This document shows positions 59,927 through 64,000 of a DNA stretch of 64,000 nucleotides, one piece after another. Where the stretch lies: assembly GCF_020991275.1 (NCBI RefSeq), contig NZ_JAJLQY010000006.1, forward strand, positions 248,001 through 312,000, given 5' to 3'. The notes under the pieces are model-generated. The model worked only from the letters and a program-made list of their open reading frames with translations. It was not told the origin of the DNA and ran no database searches. The position numbers and the translations under genes were made by a program. Position 1 is the first letter of the stretch, and every line of letters begins with the position of its first letter. Origin of the DNA: Actinocorallia sp. API 0066 (GTDB taxonomy: Bacteria; Actinomycetota; Actinomycetes; Streptosporangiales; Streptosporangiaceae).

Positions 59927-60889
59927 TTACAACAGGTGCGCGGCGACCTCGGCGGACGCGTCGGCGCCGTAGGCGGCGGCCATCCGCTCGACCAGGGTGG
60001 CCCGGTCGAGCTGGTACTCCTGGGCGCCCGCCGTCTCCAGCGCGTGCGCCGCCACGAGGTTGCCGAGCTGGGCGGCCCGCTCCAGGCCCAGGCCCCAGGC
60101 GACGGCGGCGAGGAAACCCGCGCGGAACGCGTCGCCGACCCCGGTCGGCTCGACCTTGTTGACGTCCGGCGCGGCGGGCACGTGCAGGCCGGGCTCGCCC
60201 TTGCGGTCGATGACGACGCCCTTGGCGCCCATCGTGGTCACCCGGATCTCGACCCGGTCCAGCACGTCGCCGTCGGTCCAGCCGGACTTCTGCTCGCAGA
60301 GCGCCTTCTCGTACTCGTTGGTGAACAGGTAGCGGGCGCCGCCGAGCAGCCGCCGCACCTCCGCGCCGTCCATCCGGGCGAGCTGCTGGGACGGGTCGGC
60401 GGCGAACGGGATGCCGCGCTCGCGGCACTCGTCGGTGTGCCGGACCATCGCCTCGGGGTCGTTCGGGCTGACCAGGACGAGGTCGAGGTCGCCGAGCGGG
60501 GACAGCTCGATGTTGCGGGCCTCGGCCATCGCGCCCGCGTAGAACGAGGCGATCTGGTTGTGGTCGGTGTCGGTGGTGCACATGAACCGGGCGGTGTGCC
60601 GCAGCTCGGAGGTGTGCACGCCGGAGCAGTCCACGCCGTGCCGCTCCAGCCAGGCGCGGTAGTCGGCGAAGTCGGCGCCGACCGAGCCGACGAGCAACGG
60701 GTTCAGGCCGAGCGAACCGAGGCCGAAGGAGATGTTGGCGGCGATGCCGCCCCTGCGGATCTCCAGTTCGTCGACCAGGAAGGAGAGCGAGACCTGCGCG
60801 AGCTGGTCCGGCAGCAGCTGGTCGGAGAACCGCCCCGGGAAGGTCATCAGATGGTCGGTCGCGATGGAGCCTGTCACGGCGATGCGCAC
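59927..60889 (-). CDS. PfkB-family carbohydrate kinase, adenosine kinase AdoK-like
   Basis: A 320-residue ribokinase-fold enzyme. N-terminal VTGSIATDHLMTFPGRF; GGIAANISFGLGSLGLNPLLVGSVGADF; phosphate loop and catalytic base in VEPTGVGDAFRAGFLAAVAWG. It is close in length and position to M. tuberculosis AdoK/CbhK (Rv2202c, 324 aa), an unusual bacterial adenosine kinase. GTG 60889 has GAGGAG ~9 nt upstream. Substrate (adenosine versus a sugar) is inferred from synteny. Confidence 0.88.
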   Translation of the reverse strand: MRIAVTGSIATDHLMTFPGRFSDQLLPDQLAQVSLSFLVDELEIRRGGIAANISFGLGSLGLNPLLVGSVGADFADYRAWLERHGVDCSGVHTSELRHTARFMCTTDTDHNQIASFYAGAMAEARNIELSPLGDLDLVLVSPNDPEAMVRHTDECRERGIPFAADPSQQLARMDGAEVRRLLGGARYLFTNEYEKALCEQKSGWTDGDVLDRVEIRVTTMGAKGVVIDRKGEPGLHVPAAPDVNKVEPTGVGDAFRAGFLAAVAWGLGLERAAQLGNLVAAHALETAGAQEYQLDRATLVERMAAAYGADASAEVAAHLL

Positions 60890-60916
60890 GGCTGTGCTCT
60901 CCTCATGCGGGGAAAG

Positions 60917-60950
60917 AAAAAGGGCCTGCACAGCGTACTGTGCCAGGCCC
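60917..60950 (-). terminator. Terminator after erpA
   Basis: On the minus strand GGGCCTGG-type arms (GGGCCTG / CAGGCCC plus CACAG / CTGTG, one bulge) followed by TTTTTCTTTCC. It overlaps the start region of the adenosine-kinase-like gene. Confidence 0.8.
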
Positions 60951-61021
60951 CGGGAGGGCTGAACACCCTCCGGCCGCGCGCGACCGCCGTCCGGCAGTGG
61001 ACGCCCCGAAACGCCGCCAGC

Positions 61022-61366
61022 TCAGGAGAAGCTGTCGCCGCAGGCGCAGGAACCGGTGGCGTTCGGGTTGTCGATCGTGAAGCCCTGCTTCTCGATGGTG
61101 TCGACGAAGTCCACGGTGGCGCCGCCCAGGTAGGGGGCGCTCATCCGGTCGGTGACCACGCTGACGCCGTCGAAGTCGGCGACGACGTCGCCGTCCAGCG
61201 AACGCTCGTCGAAGAACAGCTGGTAGATCAGGCCGGAGCAGCCGCCGGGCTGCACGGCGACGCGCAGCGCGAGGTCGTCCCTGCCCTCCTGCTCCAGCAG
61301 AGCCTTGATCTTCTGCGCGGCGGCGTCGGTGAGGACGATCCCCTGCTGAGTGCTGATCTCCGTCAT
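61022..61366 (-). CDS. erpA: Iron-sulfur cluster insertion protein ErpA-like
   Basis: A 114-residue A-type carrier: VLTDAAAQKIKALLEQEGRDDLALRVAVQPGGCSGLIYQLFFDE, ending NATGSCACGDSFS. The three cysteines (GGCSG and CAC) bind and pass on Fe-S clusters. It equals Rv2204c by position. Of two starts, ATG 61366 has GGGAG 9 nt upstream; ATG 61372 is too close. Its neighbour nadA encodes a [4Fe-4S] enzyme, a plausible client. Confidence 0.92.
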   Translation of the reverse strand: MTEISTQQGIVLTDAAAQKIKALLEQEGRDDLALRVAVQPGGCSGLIYQLFFDERSLDGDVVADFDGVSVVTDRMSAPYLGGATVDFVDTIEKQGFTIDNPNATGSCACGDSFS

Positions 61367-61595
61367 GTTCATGTACTCCCGGTGCGGGGCGAGTGTGCTT
61401 GGCAGTGGGACTGCTTCGAATGACAACGTACCTGCCCGCGGGGTTCTTCCCCACACGGCGGGATTTTTTCATGGTGCCACGGGTGCCTCCCCGAAGCCCA
61501 GGGGCACCCCGGATTCACCCACATGTCCGGCCTTGTGGTTACATGGGTGTCGTCAGAACGACGATAAGTCCCCCGTTCGCGGGAAGGGAGCCCCC

Positions 61596-62747
61596 GTGAC
61601 GACCACCACCGATCTGCCACTGCTCTTCCTCGGCCAGGGCGCCGACCCCGCGAGCGAGCGGGGCGTGGACTGCCCCGGCGACCTGCCGGCGGCCTCCGAC
61701 CCGGCGCTGGTGGAACGTGCCCGCGCCGCCAAGGCCGCGCTCGGCGACAGCGTCTTCATCCTCGGCCACCACTACCAGCGTGACGAGGTCATCCAGTTCG
61801 CCGACGTCACGGGCGACTCCTTCAAGCTGGCCCGCGACGCCGCGGCCCGGCCCGACGCGCCCCACATCGTCTTCTGCGGCGTGCACTTCATGGCCGAGTC
61901 CGCCGACATCCTCACCACCGCCGAGCAGAAGGTCATCCTTCCCGACCTCGCGGCGGGCTGCTCGATGGCCGACATGGCGACGTTCGACCAGGTCGAGGAC
62001 TGCTGGGACGCCCTCGCCGACGCCGGGATCGCCGACCGGGTCGTGCCGGTCACCTACATGAACTCCTCGGCCGACATCAAGGGGTTCGTGGGCAGGCGCG
62101 GCGGTGTGGTGTGCACCTCCTCGAACGCCAAGCGGGCCCTGGACTGGGCCTTCGCGCGGGGCGAGCAGGTCCTGTTCCTGCCCGACCAGCACCTCGGCCG
62201 CAACACCGCGGTGCTGGAGATGGGCATGACGCTGGAGGACTGCGTCGTCTACAACCCGCGCCGCCCGAACGGCGGGCTGACCGTCGAGCAGCTCCGGAAC
62301 GCGAAGATGATCCTTTGGCAGGGGCACTGCTCGGTGCACGGGCGGTTCACCCGGGCGTCGGTGGAGGAGGTCCGCGCGCGGGTGCCGGGCGTCAACGTGC
62401 TGGTGCACCCCGAGTGCCGCCACGACGTCGTGACGGGCGCGGACTACGTCGGCTCGACCGAGTACATCATCAGGGCGCTGGAGGCCGCCGAGCCCGGCAG
62501 CGCCTGGGCCATCGGGACCGAACTGAACCTCGTCAAGCGGCTGGCGAACGCACACCCGGACAAGAACGTGATGTTCCTGGACAAGGCCGTGTGCTTCTGC
62601 TCGACCATGAACCGGATCGACCTGCCCCACCTGGTGTGGGCGCTGGAGTCGCTGGTCCGGGGCGAGGTGCCCAACCAGATCACGGTGGACGCCGACACCG
62701 CCCACTACGCCCGCGTCGCCCTCGACCAGATGCTAGCCCTGCCGTAG
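61596..62747 (+). CDS. nadA: Quinolinate synthase A
   Basis: A 383-residue [4Fe-4S] enzyme. FILGHHYQRDEVIQFADVTGDSF, CGVHFMAESADILT (first Cys), KVILPDLAAGCSMADMA, PVTYMNSSADIKGFVG, VVCTSSNAKRALDW, FLPDQHLGRNTA, WQGHCSVHGRFT, HPECRHDVVTGADYVGSTEYI, and CFCSTMNRIDLPHLVW near the end. It condenses iminoaspartate and dihydroxyacetone phosphate to quinolinate for NAD. GTG 61596 follows GGGAAGGGAG. No nadB or nadC is adjacent. Confidence 0.95.
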   Translation: MTTTTDLPLLFLGQGADPASERGVDCPGDLPAASDPALVERARAAKAALGDSVFILGHHYQRDEVIQFADVTGDSFKLARDAAARPDAPHIVFCGVHFMAESADILTTAEQKVILPDLAAGCSMADMATFDQVEDCWDALADAGIADRVVPVTYMNSSADIKGFVGRRGGVVCTSSNAKRALDWAFARGEQVLFLPDQHLGRNTAVLEMGMTLEDCVVYNPRRPNGGLTVEQLRNAKMILWQGHCSVHGRFTRASVEEVRARVPGVNVLVHPECRHDVVTGADYVGSTEYIIRALEAAEPGSAWAIGTELNLVKRLANAHPDKNVMFLDKAVCFCSTMNRIDLPHLVWALESLVRGEVPNQITVDADTAHYARVALDQMLALP

Positions 62748-62761
62748 TAACACGCACCTTT

Positions 62762-62787
62762 GATCCGGGACCGTGCGGTCCCGGATC
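62762..62787 (+). terminator. Terminator after nadA
   Basis: GATCCGGGACC / GGTCCCGGATC (11 bp) with loop GTGC, 14 bp after the stop codon, no U-tract. Confidence 0.7.
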
Positions 62788-62852
62788 GGGTGCGCCGGGG
62801 ATCACGCGTATGACGCCCGTGTCCCCCTCCCGGACGACGCCGGTCTCCCGGG

Positions 62853-63131
62853 TCAGTCCGGGATGAGGCCGGAGTCGCCGAGCATGTTCCTGACGTCGTC
62901 GATGTGCGCGTCGGCGGGCGGCAGGATGAAGTCCGACGGCTCAAGGCTGTCGTCGGGCAGCGGGCTGCCCGCCTCGCGGACGCTTTCGAGCAGGGCGGCC
63001 AGCGCGTCCCGGAAGGCCGCGTCGTCCGCCCGCTCGATCGTCGCCTCCAGGGCGTCGTCCAGTTTGTTCAGCTCGGGCAGCGCGCTCTCGTCGAGCTCGA
63101 TCTGCCCCTCGCCCATGATCCGGACGATCAT
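62853..63131 (-). CDS. PspA-associated protein PspAA
   Basis: A 92-residue acidic protein: MIVRIMGEGQIELDESALPELNKLDDALEATI, then DDAAFRDALAALLESVREAG and ILPPADAHIDDVRNMLGDSGLIPD. This is the PspAA family found next to PspA in actinobacteria and other phyla; it is thought to bridge PspA to partners in membrane-stress responses. It starts 4 bp after the pspA stop. Confidence 0.9.
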   Translation of the reverse strand: MIVRIMGEGQIELDESALPELNKLDDALEATIERADDAAFRDALAALLESVREAGSPLPDDSLEPSDFILPPADAHIDDVRNMLGDSGLIPD

Positions 63132-63134
63132 CGC

Positions 63135-63923
63135 TCAGCCCCCCTGCTGCGGCCTCTGGTCGTGCGGCTGCTGCTGCCCCTGCGGCGCCTGCTGGGCGCC
63201 CGGGTCGAGCTGCTTGGGCGCACCGCCCTGGCCCAGCTCGGCCTTGAGCCGCTCCAGCTCCAACTCCACACCGGTGCTGGACCCGACCCTGTCGAGTTCG
63301 GCCTGGATGTCGTCGCGCGGGCCGCTGAAGTCGTCGAGCGCGCCCGACGCCAGCAGCTCGTCGATCGCCCCGGCGCGGGCCTGGAGCTGCGCGGTGCGGT
63401 CCTCGGCGCGCTGGACCGCGAGGCCCACGTCGCCCATCTCCTCGGAGATGCCGCTGAACGCCTCGTTGATCCTGGTCTGCGCCTCGGCGGCGGTGTAGGT
63501 GGCCTTGATCGTCTCCTTCCGGGTGCGGAAGGCGTCGACCTTGGCCTGGAGCCGCTGGGCCGCCAGGACCAGCTTCTCCTCCTCGCCCTGCAACTGCTGG
63601 TACTGCACCCGCAGGTCGCTCAGCTGGGAGTCGAGGCCCGCACGGCGCTCCAGCGCCGACCGCGCGAGGTCCTCACGGCCCAGTTGCAGCGCCTTGCGGC
63701 CCTGCTCGGTCAGTTTGTTGTGCTCTCCTTCGATCCGCGAGATCTGGAGCTCCAGGCGCTTGCGGGAGGTCGCCACGTCGGCCACGCCCCGCCTCACCTT
63801 CTGGAGCATCTCCACCTGGCGCTGGTAGGAGTAGTCCAGGGTCTCCCGCGGATCCTCCAGTTGGTCCAACGCCCTGTTGGCCTTGGATCTGAAGATCATC
63901 GACATTCGCTTCATCACGCTCAT
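63135..63923 (-). CDS. pspA: PspA/IM30-family membrane stress protein
   Basis: A 262-residue protein, nearly all coiled coil: KRMSMIFRSKANRALDQLEDPRETLDYSYQRQVEMLQKVRRGVADV at the N-terminus with the amphipathic helix, long central helices, then a Gln/Gly-rich tail (QQAPQGQQQPHDQRPQQGG). It assembles on damaged membranes (ESCRT-III-like). Several in-frame ATGs exist at the start; 63923 is the first. TAGGGT (RC of 63968-63973) is a likely -10 with a ~45-nt leader. It is followed by pspAA. Confidence 0.92.
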   Translation of the reverse strand: MSVMKRMSMIFRSKANRALDQLEDPRETLDYSYQRQVEMLQKVRRGVADVATSRKRLELQISRIEGEHNKLTEQGRKALQLGREDLARSALERRAGLDSQLSDLRVQYQQLQGEEEKLVLAAQRLQAKVDAFRTRKETIKATYTAAEAQTRINEAFSGISEEMGDVGLAVQRAEDRTAQLQARAGAIDELLASGALDDFSGPRDDIQAELDRVGSSTGVELELERLKAELGQGGAPKQLDPGAQQAPQGQQQPHDQRPQQGG

Positions 63924-64000
63924 CGCGCGCGGACGTCCCTTCGTGATACGGGTCGGGCTCCCTCTTCACCCTACGCTTTCGACGCTCGGGGGATCTACGA

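Overview
This is a gene-dense, very GC-rich stretch of actinobacterial chromosome. The marker genes (PknL with PASTA repeats, Rv2175c-type regulator, AdoK, PspAA/PspA, bcc-aa3 respiratory chain, MacS-type kinase) and the gene order suggest a filamentous actinomycete, plausibly of the Streptosporangiales/Thermomonosporaceae kind; the genus is inference. From memory, the order metF - polyprenyl synthase - pknL - DAHP synthase - plsC - SRPBCC - fadD15 - pimB-like - NlpC/P60 - exonuclease/UvrC - bcc/aa3 genes - trpD - adoK - erpA - nadA - pspA matches a conserved backbone in Mycobacterium (about Rv2172c-Rv2204c) and Streptomyces (about SCO2100-SCO2168). I see no tRNA or rRNA gene, insertion sequence, phage gene or CRISPR array: this is core chromosome with small accessory insertions.

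Layout. 1-6.2 kb: accessory genes (luciferase-like monooxygenase with its FMN reductase, a HEPN protein behind a perfect LexA box, YbaK, ArsC, a His/Asp/Gly-rich protein pair that may be type VII substrates, GNAT). 6.3-18.6 kb: metF divergent from a polyprenyl diphosphate synthase, a thiolase-like lipid-transfer protein, a Ser/Thr kinase, thiamine genes (thiE; thiOSG behind a TPP riboswitch), PknL and endonuclease IV. 18.6-25.2 kb: LytTR regulator, sulfite-oxidase-like enzyme, DAHP synthase behind an aromatic leader-peptide attenuator, DUF5954, ThiI and a phosphofructokinase with pyrophosphate-type signature residues. 25.3-27.4 kb: a three-gene, start/stop-overlapping operon encoding a membrane protein with a periodic Cys/Ser/Gly tail, a DUF692 (MNIO) iron oxidase and its small partner. 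I consider this the most interesting system here: a putative membrane-tethered, post-translationally modified cysteine peptide.

27.5-37.7 kb: a MacRS-like two-component system with a proline-rich membrane protein between the two genes, PlsC, ROK glucokinase, SRPBCC protein, FadD. 37.8-43.5 kb: cell envelope genes: mannosyltransferase, a putative zinc-peptidase lipoprotein, and three secreted wall hydrolases, two of them behind c-di-AMP (ydaO) riboswitches. 43.5-47.8 kb: NYN RNase-like protein, exonuclease-GIY-YIG fusion, rhomboid protease, Lrp ligand-domain protein. 47.8-58.3 kb: qcrCAB and ctaE, then ctaC-ctaD-ctaF, interrupted by a receiver-like protein, trpD and an L,D-transpeptidase. 58.4-64 kb: cysteine desulfurase plus TusA, adenosine kinase-like PfkB enzyme, ErpA, NadA, PspAA and PspA.

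A recurrent regulatory style is visible: many genes have a TANNNT box exactly 6-7 nt before the start codon, the signature of leaderless transcription. Convergent gene pairs are mostly separated by strong bidirectional hairpins. Functional themes are bcc-aa3 respiration, sulfur transfer (desulfurase, TusA, ThiI, ThiS/G, ErpA, NadA), and control of wall hydrolysis by c-di-AMP.
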